This document shows, in pieces, positions 8,308-16,722 of a stretch of 64,000 bases of DNA. Source of the stretch: JANMCE01 sp963791625. GTDB taxonomy: Bacteria > Actinomycetota > Acidimicrobiia > Acidimicrobiales > Ilumatobacteraceae. The translations under genes were made by a program, and so were the position numbers. The notes beneath the pieces were generated by a model. That model was not told where the DNA came from. It worked only from the letters and a program-made list of their open reading frames with translations, and ran no database searches. The first letter of the stretch is position 1; every line of letters begins with the position of its first letter. The DNA is taken from contig CAWBTA010000016.1 in the NCBI GenBank assembly GCA_963791625.1, forward strand, positions 310,001-374,000, written 5' to 3'.

Positions 8308-9021
8308 CTACGTCCGCAGTAAGTAAGCGGAATGCAGAAGCTCGGGCTTGTCCTTCAGTTCTTGGGCGGTGCCGTCATAGCGGATGCGGCTGCCTTCCAT
8401 CATGTAGGCCTTCGTGGCCTCGGCCAGCGCGACGTTTGCGAACTGCTCGATGAGCAGCACCGCGACACCACGGCTGGCGACCTCGACCAAGGTCGGAACG
8501 AGGCGTTTCACAATGATCGGTGCAAGGCCGAGCGACAGTTCGTCAACCAGCAACACCTTCGGGTTCGACACCAGGGCCTGAGCGAGCACGAGCATCTGCT
8601 GTTCGCCACCGGACAAGGCCGAGGCAGGCTGATCCAAACGCTTCTCAAGCTCGGGGAACAACTGCAGAGTGCTGGCCATGGCTTCGCCACTGGAGCCCTT
8701 GCTCCCGAACGTCGCGACCTTCAGGTTGTCGGCAACTGAAAGGGATCGCAACAAGCGACGGCCCTCTGGCACAACCGAGATACCGGCGGCACGTACCTGT
8801 TCGGGTTTGCGCCCCAAAACCTCGACACCGTTCAGACGGATCGAGCCGGTAGCCGAGCGAAGAAGGCCGGAGATGGCTAGCGCGAGGCTTGACTTTCCGG
8901 CACCGTTCGGCCCAAGCAGCGCCGTAATCTCACCAGCGGGAGCGGACAGGGTGACTTCCCGCGCGACCTCTCGGCCAGCGCGTAGCACCGTCACATTTTC
9001 GATCTCGAGCGTGTCGGTCAT
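8308..9021 (-). CDS. livF: branched-chain amino acid-type ABC transporter ATPase LivF
   Basis: 237-residue ATPase of the hydrophobic-amino-acid uptake (HAAT) family. Walker A GPNGAGKS (37-44), signature LSGGEQQ, Walker B VLLVDELSLGLAP with its catalytic Glu, typical LivF ending. The start overlaps the livG stop as ATGA. With LivG, LivM, LivH and the binding protein it forms a complete importer. Given the catabolic neighbours, the cargo may be an aromatic or other carboxylate rather than Leu/Ile/Val, as is common for actinobacterial HAAT systems (inference). Confidence 0.93.
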   Translation of the reverse strand: MTDTLEIENVTVLRAGREVAREVTLSAPAGEITALLGPNGAGKSSLALAISGLLRSATGSIRLNGVEVLGRKPEQVRAAGISVVPEGRRLLRSLSVADNLKVATFGSKGSSGEAMASTLQLFPELEKRLDQPASALSGGEQQMLVLAQALVSNPKVLLVDELSLGLAPIIVKRLVPTLVEVASRGVAVLLIEQFANVALAEATKAYMMEGSRIRYDGTAQELKDKPELLHSAYLLRT

Positions 9022-9734
9022 AGCATTTCCTCTCCGCCGAGATAGGCGCTGAGCACCATCGGGCTTCGCAGCACCTCGCCGGTTGGGCCGTTCGCGATCA
9101 TCCGACCGAAGTCGAGCACCGCAGTGGTGGTGCAGCAGGCTTGCACCAGGCTCATGTCGTGCTCCACCACGATGACCGTGGCCCCAATGGCGTCAGGGAT
9201 CTGTTTAATGGTGTAGGCAAGGCGTTCGGTCTCGCCTTCGGGAAGGCCCGCTGCCGGTTCATCCAACAGAATCAGCTTTGGCGATCCGACCATTGCTCGA
9301 GCCACTTCAACCATGCGCCGATCGCTCGCCGGCAGGGTTCCCACGGCAACCCTCGCCTTGTCCTTGAGACCGGCCAAGTCGATCGCTTGAGACACGTCGG
9401 CGGCAGCCGCGGCCCGGCCCAGCTTCGATGTGTGTTCGCTGACAATCAGAACGTTGTCGTACACGGACATGTTTTCGATGGCTTGCTCGGTCTGAAAGGT
9501 GCGGCGGAGCCCCCATCGGGCTCGCTGGAAGTCTGGCATGGCCAGCAGGTCGACACCGTCAACGCTCACTGTGCCTGACGCCGGGGTGACGAAGCCTGAC
9601 AGCACGTTGAAGAACGTGGTCTTGCCCGCACCGTTCGGCCCGATCAGCCCGCAGGTTCCGCCAGGAAACGTGACACTCATGTCATCGATCGAAACGACGC
9701 CACCGAAGCGGACGGTCAGGTCCTCAATCTCGAA
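9018..9734 (-). CDS. livG: branched-chain amino acid-type ABC transporter ATPase LivG, start unclear
   Basis: LivG ATPase with Walker A GPNGAGKT, signature LPASDRRMVE and Walker B LILLDEPAAGLP. The first conventional start is ATG 9680 (220 residues), but conserved N-terminal LivG sequence (FEIEDLTVRFGGVVSIDD) is encoded in frame upstream of it, back to the codon directly after the livM TGA (9737-9735). That extension contains no ATG, GTG or TTG. A GTGA overlapping the livM stop (9738-9735) is in a different frame. Either an ATT or CTG codon is used, or an indel displaced the real start. I extend the feature to 9734 to include the homologous sequence. Confidence 0.85.
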   Translation of the reverse strand, partial: FEIEDLTVRFGGVVSIDDMSVTFPGGTCGLIGPNGAGKTTFFNVLSGFVTPASGTVSVDGVDLLAMPDFQRARWGLRRTFQTEQAIENMSVYDNVLIVSEHTSKLGRAAAAADVSQAIDLAGLKDKARVAVGTLPASDRRMVEVARAMVGSPKLILLDEPAAGLPEGETERLAYTIKQIPDAIGATVIVVEHDMSLVQACCTTTAVLDFGRMIANGPTGEVLRSPMVLSAYLGGEEML

Positions 9735-10748
9735 TCACGAGATGAGACCCTTCTTCTTCATGGCCTTCGTGCTCCCGCTGAGGTTAGCCAGCAAACCAAT
9801 GCCGAACATGATGAGGCCGATCGTGGCCGATACACCCTTCCAGTCGCCGTAAAAGCGTTGGATAATCCAGCCGATCACGCTGTCGTCGTTCTTGAGCAAC
9901 TCGGGCAAGAGACGGGCCAGCAACGCGGCGACCACACCGCCCCAGAGCGAGTGGTAGCCCGCCATCAGCACGACGGCCATAAGGATAAGCGACTCCTGGG
10001 GCGGAAAGTTGGCCGCCGAGAGCGAGCCGACATCGCAGGCAAGCAGCCCGCCGGCGACACCGGTCGCGAACGACACCAAAACGAACGACCAGAGCTTGTA
10101 CACCGTGATGTTCACGCCGGCGGCAAGTGCCGAAGCCTCACTCTGCGCGATCGATGCCCATGCCCGGCCCGGCTTGGTCACGAGGTGCAGTACGTACAGG
10201 CCGAACATCAGCGCCGACACGACGATGCAGAAGCGGAAGAAGGCGGTATCGCCGATTGCCATCGATGGGCGGCCGATCTGCTTTCGCTCGCTCTGGTCCT
10301 TCACGATGCCGGAGAAACCAGGGCCACCGTTTGGAAACTTGAGTACCGAAATGAAGATGCCGACGGCAGCGGCCATCATCAGCGTGGCGAGCGACAGGTA
10401 AAGACCAGACAATCGAAGCGCAGGCAACCCGAGACCCAAACCAACGACGGCTGCGACAAGACCAGCCAGGAGCAGCAGGACCGGAGTTGGTAGGTGCGTG
10501 GCGTAGTAGAGCCGGGCGAACACCCAGGCACCGACGCCCGATAGCGCGACCTGGCCGAGCGAAGCTAGCCCGACGCGGCCATACAGCAGTACCAGCCCGC
10601 CGGCGATGATCGAGTAGTACGTCGCCTGGGTGAGCACCTTTACCCAGAACGGTGCCAGAAACCCAGGAATGACGAACAGAGCGAGGGCCACAACGATCAC
10701 GACCGGCAATGCCTTGCGGATCGTGATCCCCCTCAGAATGGAGCTCAT
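9735..10748 (-). CDS. livM: branched-chain amino acid-type ABC transporter permease LivM
   Basis: 337-residue membrane permease with about nine hydrophobic helices and the family signature around GRVGLASLGQVALSGVGAW; the C-terminal part has the conserved AGGLLACDVGSLSAANFPPQESL segment. ATG 10748 with GGAGG 8-12 bases upstream is the start that yields MSSILRG and the first transmembrane helix; longer readings run into the tandem repeat and are rejected. Its translation-initiation region is the unit that has been duplicated upstream. Confidence 0.92.
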   Translation of the reverse strand: MSSILRGITIRKALPVVIVVALALFVIPGFLAPFWVKVLTQATYYSIIAGGLVLLYGRVGLASLGQVALSGVGAWVFARLYYATHLPTPVLLLLAGLVAAVVGLGLGLPALRLSGLYLSLATLMMAAAVGIFISVLKFPNGGPGFSGIVKDQSERKQIGRPSMAIGDTAFFRFCIVVSALMFGLYVLHLVTKPGRAWASIAQSEASALAAGVNITVYKLWSFVLVSFATGVAGGLLACDVGSLSAANFPPQESLILMAVVLMAGYHSLWGGVVAALLARLLPELLKNDDSVIGWIIQRFYGDWKGVSATIGLIMFGIGLLANLSGSTKAMKKKGLIS

Positions 10749-10911
10749 TGCCGCACCTCCGGTGCCACGGCCTTCGGCCTGCATATGCCATTCGCTGCGC
10801 TCATTGCCGCACCTCCGGTGCCACGGCCTTCGGCCTGCATATGCCATTCGCTGCGCTCATTGCCGCACTACGTGCCACGGCCTTCGGCCTGCATATGCCA
10901 TTCGCTGCGCT
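10746..10911 (-). repeat. three tandem copies of the livM translation-initiation region
   Basis: Copies at 10746-10801 and 10802-10857 are identical 56-bp units; 10858-10911 is a 54-bp variant (TACG in place of the CTCCGG segment). Each unit, read on the minus strand, contains an ATGAGC start, an internal GGCCGAAGGCC hairpin, and in the two 56-bp copies a GGAGG ribosome site before the next ATG. The livH stop overlaps the first ATG (10914) as ATGA. Reading from that ATG gives 37 codons ending in TGA overlapping the ATG at 10804, and from 10860 gives 19 codons with the same end; from 10804 another 19 codons end overlapping the livM ATG. The result is a chain of possible coupled mini-cistrons between livH and livM. 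Confidence 0.9.
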
Positions 10912-11828
10912 CATTGCATTGCCCTTCCGCTTAGGACGATTGTTCGTTTGCGGGCTTGCCAAATGAGGGCGCCGATGCCGATGAGAAAGGGGACCATGGA
11001 GCGGTAATCGGACACGAGTTTTGTAGAAAAGCCGCTGGCCTCGACCTCGACAACACCGATGGCGAGCCCGCCAGCGAAGGTGGCCCAGAGGCCGACCAGT
11101 CGACCGACGACGGCGGCGGCAATAGCGGGAATCACGAAGAACGTGAGGCCGGTGGCCACCATGTTGTTCTGCAGGTCGGAGATAAACAACCCGACGACGC
11201 CGCAGATCACGCCGTTAAAGAGCCATGCCAGCGATTCGACCCGTCGCACCGGAATGCCCAGGAGCGCAGCGACATCTCGATCGTTGGCGACGGCACGCAT
11301 TGCGGTGCCCATGGACGACTTGCGCAGATAGGTCGCAACACCCACCGTCATCAAGACGCCGAACAGCAACGCCGCAAGCTGCGTGCCGTTGACCCTGAAG
11401 TCACCTAGTTGGTGCTTCCACGACTTCATCGGAAGCGTGATCGAGCGAGCGTCTTGCGTTCGCCAGCGCCACGTCATAATCCCGAGACAGATCAAAAGAA
11501 TGCCGAGCGTGCCGAGCGCCCGCGTCAGCGGATCACGCTGGGCGAAAACCGGGGCCAGGAACCGTCCGTAGAACACCGAAATCGCCGCGCAGAAGATGAT
11601 GCCGATGAGATAGGCGAGCCATGGGCCGGTCTTCACGCCGAGCAGGCCAGGCCCGACGCTCAATTGCCATGCGATATGCACACCGAAGGCACCAATGGCC
11701 CCTAGGGCAAAGTTCAGAACACCAGTGGTCCGGTACAGCACAACAAGTGCTGTACCGGACACTGCGTAAAGCGCTCCGAGAGCCAAGCCTGGAATCAGGA
11801 ACTGCAAAATATTGTCAAAGCCAGGCAC
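10911..11828 (-). CDS. livH: branched-chain amino acid-type ABC transporter permease LivH
   Basis: 305-residue permease with about eight hydrophobic helices. LivH hallmarks: GLALGALYAVSGTALVVLYRTTGVLNFALGAIG at the N terminus and MGTAMRAVANDRDVAALLGIPVRRVE in the cytoplasmic loop that contacts the ATPases. GTG start at 11828 after GGAGGG. The stop lies at the edge of the tandem repeat that separates it from livM. Confidence 0.93.
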   Translation of the reverse strand: MPGFDNILQFLIPGLALGALYAVSGTALVVLYRTTGVLNFALGAIGAFGVHIAWQLSVGPGLLGVKTGPWLAYLIGIIFCAAISVFYGRFLAPVFAQRDPLTRALGTLGILLICLGIMTWRWRTQDARSITLPMKSWKHQLGDFRVNGTQLAALLFGVLMTVGVATYLRKSSMGTAMRAVANDRDVAALLGIPVRRVESLAWLFNGVICGVVGLFISDLQNNMVATGLTFFVIPAIAAAVVGRLVGLWATFAGGLAIGVVEVEASGFSTKLVSDYRSMVPFLIGIGALIWQARKRTIVLSGRAMQ

Positions 11829-11874
11829 AGTCCCTCCAAGGACTAACTACTCGAAGCGGAAAGGTTGACCGGCT

Positions 11875-13352
11875 CTAACCCTTGTTGAGGTTCTTGGCGG
11901 CCTCGTCGGCGCGGACTTGGGTCAGAACAGGATCCGTTGGGGTGATGGCGAAGCACTTCTCCTTGACCACCATGGCGCCACCCTGCGGCGTGACGGTGAG
12001 GTCCCAGTTGTTCGGGACGTGGGCCTTGCCGTCGCCGTAGTACCACGGCTTGCACAAGATGTCGGTCTTGAAGTTGGTGATGGCCTTGATCGCCGCGTTG
12101 ACCTTGACCTTGTCGTCCACGTCGGCCGCAGGCATCTTGTTCAGCGTGTCAACGATGATGCGTCCAATGAGGAAGCCCATCTGCGAGAAGGAGCCGAGCG
12201 GCGTCTTCTCGGTGTCGTACTTGGCCAGAACGTCACGGATCAGCTTCATGTCGGGACCGTTCGAGTCGAGCGGGGCGAGTTCGGCGTTGATCAACAACTT
12301 GCCATCGAACGACTTGGGTGCAGCCTTGGCGACCGATACGTCGTTGGCGGGCGTAGCCGACCCCCAGATGACATCTCCAACCAGGCCCTGGTCCTCGGCG
12401 GCCTTTAGGATTTGCAGGGTCGCCGGTGGCACAGCGGTGATGATCACGCCGCCGCCCTTGCCAGCCTTCTTGACGGCGTTGAGGGTGACCGTTACCGGGT
12501 CAGCGAACGTGGCGCCGTCGGGCTGCGATGACCGCATGTCCTCGAACTCCATGCCGTTCGCCTTCGCGATGGCGGCAACGTACGTGCCGTTGTACTCCGA
12601 CCCTGGACCGTCACCCGTGATGTGGACGAGCTTGCCCTTTGCACCGGCACGAATGACAGCCTCGGCCGCACCCTGGGCCGAATAGGCCGGGCCCATGTTC
12701 GTTGCCGCAATGTTCGGCGAGCCGAAGCACTCGGCCGGAACACCGGCGACGATGATGTTGTAGCCCTTGTCTGCGTAGGTCTTCTGGTTCACGGCGCAGT
12801 CGAGCAGCGAGAAGCCGCCGGTGATCGCGACAACCTTTTCGGTGTCAATGAGTTTGGATGCTGCCGCCGTGGTCTTGGCCGGGTCAACTTCGCCGTCGAG
12901 GCTGATGTATTCCAGCGGACGGCCGTGGATGCCACCGTTCTCGTTGACGCACTTGACGTAGGCGTTCATCGCATTCGGGCCGTCTTTGAAAGCGACAAAG
13001 AAGCTCACCGAGCCAATCTTGACCGGCGTGCCTTCGGCCTTCTTGCCGTTGCCGAGGCCACACTTGTCGCCTGCGGTCGCCTCAGCGACGCCGCCCCACG
13101 TGGGATCGGTCTTGTAGCTGCCAGCGGCCGCGGGAGCTGCCGTGGTAACCGCGGGAGCTGCAGTCGTTGCGCCGGCAGCAGTCGTCGCGGCAGCAGCGGT
13201 TGTTGCGGGTGCCGCAGCGGTTGTTGCTGGTGCGGCAGTGGTGGCACCTGCAGCCGTGGTGGCTGGCGTTTCAGCTTTTTAGCGCTGCTACCGCATGCCG
13301 ACAAGGCGAGGAGCCCAGTCGCTGCGAGAACAGCAGAAGTTCGACGAATCAT
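11875..13352 (-). CDS. ABC transporter substrate-binding lipoprotein (LivK-like), frameshifted
   Basis: Periplasmic-binding-protein type I lipoprotein for the adjacent importer. ATG 13352 after a GGGGGAAA site gives a lipoprotein signal MIRRTSAVLAATGLLALSAC, then GSSAKK. The mature protein continues only in the next frame: an Ala/Thr/Pro linker (repeated ATTAAP units), then CGLGNGKKAEGTPVKIGSVSFFVAFKDG and the full two-lobed domain to NLNKG. The break coincides with the T5 run 13276-13280 (A5 on the coding strand); one extra A restores a single protein of about 491 residues. A real loss would detach the signal peptide and inactivate the importer, so a sequencing indel is likelier. Confidence 0.87.
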
Positions 13353-13599
13353 GGTGAAAGTTTCCCCCTTCATGGTTGCAGCGAACACCGACGATCTCGG
13401 TGCGCTGGTACTAAAACTGCCCCTCATTTCCGAGCCCCGCCCGGATTCCCCAGCGATGCCGGTATCCGGCACCCTGACACTAACCTAGTGGCGCCAGTCA
13501 CAGAGGACAAGCGACGCGTTCCGAAAGTCGCTACACCTCGTGGGCCAGTTACTTCAGAATTCATTCAACTAGGCAACCGAGTGTCACGTGTGCCGGTCG

Positions 13600-13946
13600 A
13601 ATGGTCAAACTGGCGGTGGTGCGGCGCTGATCCATACCGCCCCGTACCGTCCGAGTGAGTATGGGGGAGTCGAAGGTCAGCTGTACAAACGGCTCGATGC
13701 GGCACCCTTCCCGGGCTCGGCGAGAAGTTCGAGCCGGACAGCCCGGGCATGCACACGACCGACTCCGTCGACTACAACCTCGTCCTAGACGGTGAAATCG
13801 TGCTCGGACTCGACGACGGCCAAACGGTTGCATTGAAGCAGCACAATGTCGTTGTTCAGCACGGCACCCGTCATGCGTGGCGCAATGCCAGCGATCGTCC
13901 AGTCACAATGCTGTTCGTGCTCGTCGGCGCGAAGCGATCGGGCTGA
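13600..13946 (+). CDS. cupin-domain protein, frameshifted
   Basis: Small single-domain cupin of about 115 residues. The C-terminal core is clear from about 13720: MHTTDSVDYNLVLDGEIVLGLDDG, then QHNVVVQHGTRHAWRN, a typical cupin pair of conserved boxes with metal-ligand-type histidines. The N-terminal part, IHTAPYRPSEYGGVEGQLYKRLDAAPFPG, is in another frame; one base missing at the GGG run 13713-13715 would join them through LGEKFEPDSPG. A second missing base near 13626 would connect an ATG at 13600 (MVKLAVVRR). Such cupins often accompany ring-modifying enzymes; no specific reaction can be given. Confidence 0.7.
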
Positions 13947-13996
13947 CGTCAGCCCGCATTAGATTCATGGCACGGGAATCTCAAGGAGGCGTTGGC

Positions 13997-14545
13997 ATGA
14001 CTTCGAAACCACTTGGTGGTCCACGCATTGGTCACTTGGTGCTAAACGTGCGCGACATTGAGGCGTCGCATCGCTTCTACACCGATGTCGTCGGCATGGA
14101 GCAGTGCGGCGAGTTAGGCGACGGAAATCGCATCGGGAAGATGCGCTTCTATCGGGGCGACCGTAACTACCACCATCACCTCGCGCTCGTGCAGACCAAA
14201 CTTGAGGCTGCCGAGGTTCGACCGTGGACCATCCTGGACACCCACGTCGGCGTAAACCACGTCGCCCTCGCCTACCCCGATCGGGACACCTGGTTGGCGC
14301 GGCTCAAGCACGTGCAGGAAACCGGTTGGCAGTTCCTGGTGCGCGGGAACCACGGCATGACCCACAGCCTGTATTTGCAGGACCCCGATGGCAACGGCGT
14401 GGAGTTGGTCTACGACCTGCCGAACGAAGTGTGGGAAGGCGACGTCAATGCCGCGCTCAACTACTTCGACTACATGCCAAACGAAGGCGACGACGCGTTG
14501 GAAGACCCCACCGACTACAAGGTCTTCACCGCGTCCGACACCTGA
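13997..14545 (+). CDS. VOC-superfamily protein (glyoxalase/extradiol dioxygenase-like)
   Basis: 182-residue vicinal-oxygen-chelate protein with two beta-alpha-beta-beta-beta modules. Likely metal ligands are His in IGHLVLNV (module 1), His in VNHVALAY (module 2) and Glu in GNGVELVYD near the C terminus, the His-His-Glu pattern of extradiol catechol dioxygenases. AAGGAGG (13983-13989) precedes ATG 13997 by seven bases, so the longer upstream reading is rejected. It may cleave a catechol made by the nearby FAD hydroxylases; the short length also fits other VOC enzymes. Confidence 0.85.
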   Translation: MTSKPLGGPRIGHLVLNVRDIEASHRFYTDVVGMEQCGELGDGNRIGKMRFYRGDRNYHHHLALVQTKLEAAEVRPWTILDTHVGVNHVALAYPDRDTWLARLKHVQETGWQFLVRGNHGMTHSLYLQDPDGNGVELVYDLPNEVWEGDVNAALNYFDYMPNEGDDALEDPTDYKVFTASDT

Positions 14546-14555
14546 CGGTCAGGTG
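14539..14555. terminator. hairpin spanning two convergent stop codons
   Basis: CACCTGA (14539-14545) and TCAGGTG (14549-14555) form a 7-bp stem with a CGG loop. The left arm contains the TGA of the VOC gene and the right arm the TGA of the convergent surface-protein gene, an economical bidirectional terminator. No T-tract. Confidence 0.5.
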
Positions 14556-16033
14556 CAGGTCCCGGAGAAGAGTCCTCCCGCAGGCTTGGCCACGTTGGTG
14601 CACGTCGTGATTCCCGCACTCGAGTCCTGGACCGGGAACTGACTGCGAATACTCCCACCCTGGACGTCGATGCGTGAGGCCGGACCCGGGATAGGGCCAT
14701 TAACCGCCCAGATGCCAACGACCGCCGAGTAGACCGTGACGTTAGTCAGAAGGATTTGACCTCCCTTATAGGCAGTCACACCCGAGATCGGTGACGCCGT
14801 AGACAGGCCGATGTAGGAATCCCTTACGGAGATGCTGCCGCCTGTCGCGTTCTGGACGACGCCATCAATATCGGACGATCCTTGGATGAGGATCGTGCCA
14901 GTCTCTGGGCCGTTCGTGGATCCGTTATTGACACCGAAGCCACTTCGTGTCTTCACGTTGGTCATCACCAAGTTTCCCGACCCGCCGTTGAACACCGACC
15001 CGTTGGTAGCCGACACGCTAATGATGACGTTGGTGATTCTGGCAGTGGCACCGGGGGAGGTGTTGGCCTGGACGCCTGCACCGGCGCCGCTACCGGAGAC
15101 ACCGAGCCCGGTCACAGTCGCATCAGCAGACAGGATCACAATCGGCAGGAACTGGTCTAGGCCGGTCGTCGGATTCGTGAGTGGGCTGTTGCCGATGATG
15201 TCGGTGGTGTACTGCGACACGCCTTGTAAGACAATGCCGGGTGGGACCGTGAGCGGCTGGTCACCGATGTTGTAGGGGGCCGGCGCAAGGCTCACTGTCC
15301 GGTTGCTCTTACCGACCAGAAACGAACGCAAATTGTTGCCGTTGATAACGGCGTTGCCGGTGGCGGGCACGTCGTAGGTCGGGGCGGTCGTCGTAGTCGT
15401 GGGCGGCAGCGTCGTCGGGGGCACTGTGGTCGGCGGCAGCGTCGTCGGCGCCACGGTGGTGGGAACAACTGAGGTGCCGAGGACGGTGCCCTTGGGCTTG
15501 TAGGCGTCGGGGTGGTTGTGGTCTTCGAAGAAGCCGACGACGTCGGCTATCACATTGAGCGATACGGATGAGCTCGCGAACTTGATGGCGCCTTGGCTGT
15601 CGATCTTGACGGTGACAGCGTTGGCGACGGGTGCTTGGCCGTTGGAGAAGTTGAGGTTCGACGTAATCGGCAGCGGATTCTCGGCAGGCCAAACGGTGAG
15701 GAATCCGTCGCCCTTGGCATCAAGCGCGGTGACATTGAGAACGACGGCAGTGGCGCCAGACGAGACGTTGCAATTGCCTTGGGGCCCGCTAACGGACACC
15801 TGGAACTGCTCATCCTTCAGAATGGGGGTGCTGCGGCCACCAACGGTGGAGGGCGCCGGCCGCGTATCGAACAGACGACACGGCACGACAGGCACGAAGA
15901 CATTCCGCACACCAGTCGCAACGGTGGCACTGGCAAAGTCCAAACCACCGAGACCGAAGGTGACGGCCACGGCCGCGCCAACAGCCGCGCAACGAGTCTT
16001 CACCAACCAGAGCGGAGTTTGCTCACGAGTCAT
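14549..16033 (-). CDS. exported surface protein: PCR-x-x-DTRP domain, Thr/Pro linker, beta-helix-like tail
   Basis: 494-residue secreted protein. N-terminal hydrophobic signal (AAVGAAVAVTFGLGGL), then a beta-sandwich-like domain common in Acidimicrobiia exoproteins (VPCRLFDTRPAPSTVGGR, GATAVVLNVTALDAKGDGFLTVWPA, SNLNFSNGQAPVANAVTV, NVIADVVGFFEDH; residues about 40-190). A Pro/Thr linker rich in PTT units follows (about 205-240). The C-terminal half has repeated short beta strands (VTGLGVSGSGAG, ITNVIISV, LVMTNVKTRS, ISVRDSYIG, ILLTNVTVYS), suggesting a right-handed beta-helix. ATG 16033 is preferred to an upstream extension that overlaps the neighbouring gene. No anchor motif, so it is probably released. 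Function unknown; adhesion or polysaccharide binding is possible. Confidence 0.8.
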   Translation of the reverse strand: MTREQTPLWLVKTRCAAVGAAVAVTFGLGGLDFASATVATGVRNVFVPVVPCRLFDTRPAPSTVGGRSTPILKDEQFQVSVSGPQGNCNVSSGATAVVLNVTALDAKGDGFLTVWPAENPLPITSNLNFSNGQAPVANAVTVKIDSQGAIKFASSSVSLNVIADVVGFFEDHNHPDAYKPKGTVLGTSVVPTTVAPTTLPPTTVPPTTLPPTTTTTAPTYDVPATGNAVINGNNLRSFLVGKSNRTVSLAPAPYNIGDQPLTVPPGIVLQGVSQYTTDIIGNSPLTNPTTGLDQFLPIVILSADATVTGLGVSGSGAGAGVQANTSPGATARITNVIISVSATNGSVFNGGSGNLVMTNVKTRSGFGVNNGSTNGPETGTILIQGSSDIDGVVQNATGGSISVRDSYIGLSTASPISGVTAYKGGQILLTNVTVYSAVVGIWAVNGPIPGPASRIDVQGGSIRSQFPVQDSSAGITTCTNVAKPAGGLFSGTCT

Positions 16034-16040
16034 CCGAGAC

Positions 16041-16583
16041 TCACTTCGCGACGTAAGCGTCGTTGTGGTTGTGATCTTCGTAGTAGCCAACGATGTCGAC
16101 AATCACGTTCACCGACGCGGCCGATGAGTACACCTTGATGGCGCCTTGGCTATCGACCTTCACCGTGACGGCGTTCGGCGTGGGGGCTTGCCCGTTCGAG
16201 AAGTTGAGGTTGGACGTATCGGGTTTGAGATTCTCCGCTGGCCACACCGTGAGGAAGCCGTCGCCCCTCGGATCGACGGCGGTGACATTGAGCACGACGG
16301 CGGTCGCACCGGCGGAAACGTCACAGTTGCCGTTCTTGCCCCGGACCTGAACGCGGAACTCATCGTCCTTCAACAGCGGCAGGGCTCTTGAGCCAATAGT
16401 GGAGGGCGCGGGGCGGGTGTCCGCCACTCGACAGGGAACGATGGGAACGAACACGTTGCGCTCGCCCGCCGCGATTGTGGCGTTGGCGAGTCGCACGCCG
16501 CCGAAACCGAGTGTTACCGCTACGGCCGCACCAATTGCCACCCAACGTGATCGAAGAAGAAGCATCGATGTTTGTTCCCGCAT
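16041..16583 (-). CDS. exported protein with PCR-x-x-DTRP beta-domain
   Basis: 180-residue paralogue of the N-terminal domain of the next gene, consisting only of a signal segment (WVAIGAAVAVTLGFGG) and the beta-domain with VPCRVADTRPAPSTIG, GATAVVLNVTAVDPRGDGFLTVWPAE, NLNFSNGQAPTPNAVTVKVD and NVIVDIVGYYEDHNHNDAYVAK. ATG 16583 follows GGAAGG. It ends seven bases before the start of the longer paralogue, so the pair arose by tandem duplication and is co-transcribed. Role unknown; the family is secreted. Confidence 0.8.
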   Translation of the reverse strand: MREQTSMLLLRSRWVAIGAAVAVTLGFGGVRLANATIAAGERNVFVPIVPCRVADTRPAPSTIGSRALPLLKDDEFRVQVRGKNGNCDVSAGATAVVLNVTAVDPRGDGFLTVWPAENLKPDTSNLNFSNGQAPTPNAVTVKVDSQGAIKVYSSAASVNVIVDIVGYYEDHNHNDAYVAK

Positions 16584-16722
16584 AGCCAAAAGAGCCTTCC
16601 GCCTGCCGCCCTACCGATTTGGTATCAACCGTAGATTGTTGATCCCACGCGCCGGGTGAGGCTTTTGACCCAAACTTGACCTTTAGGGGTAAAGACCGCG
16701 TTAAGAAATGGCAAGCAGCTCC

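Noticed and set aside
10746..10911. CRISPR interpretation of the three-unit repeat
   Set aside because: Units are directly adjacent with no spacers, and they coincide with the livM start region.
15360..15480. GTCGTCGG-type repeats as a CRISPR-like array
   Set aside because: They encode the Thr/Pro linker of the exported protein in frame; no spacers of constant length.
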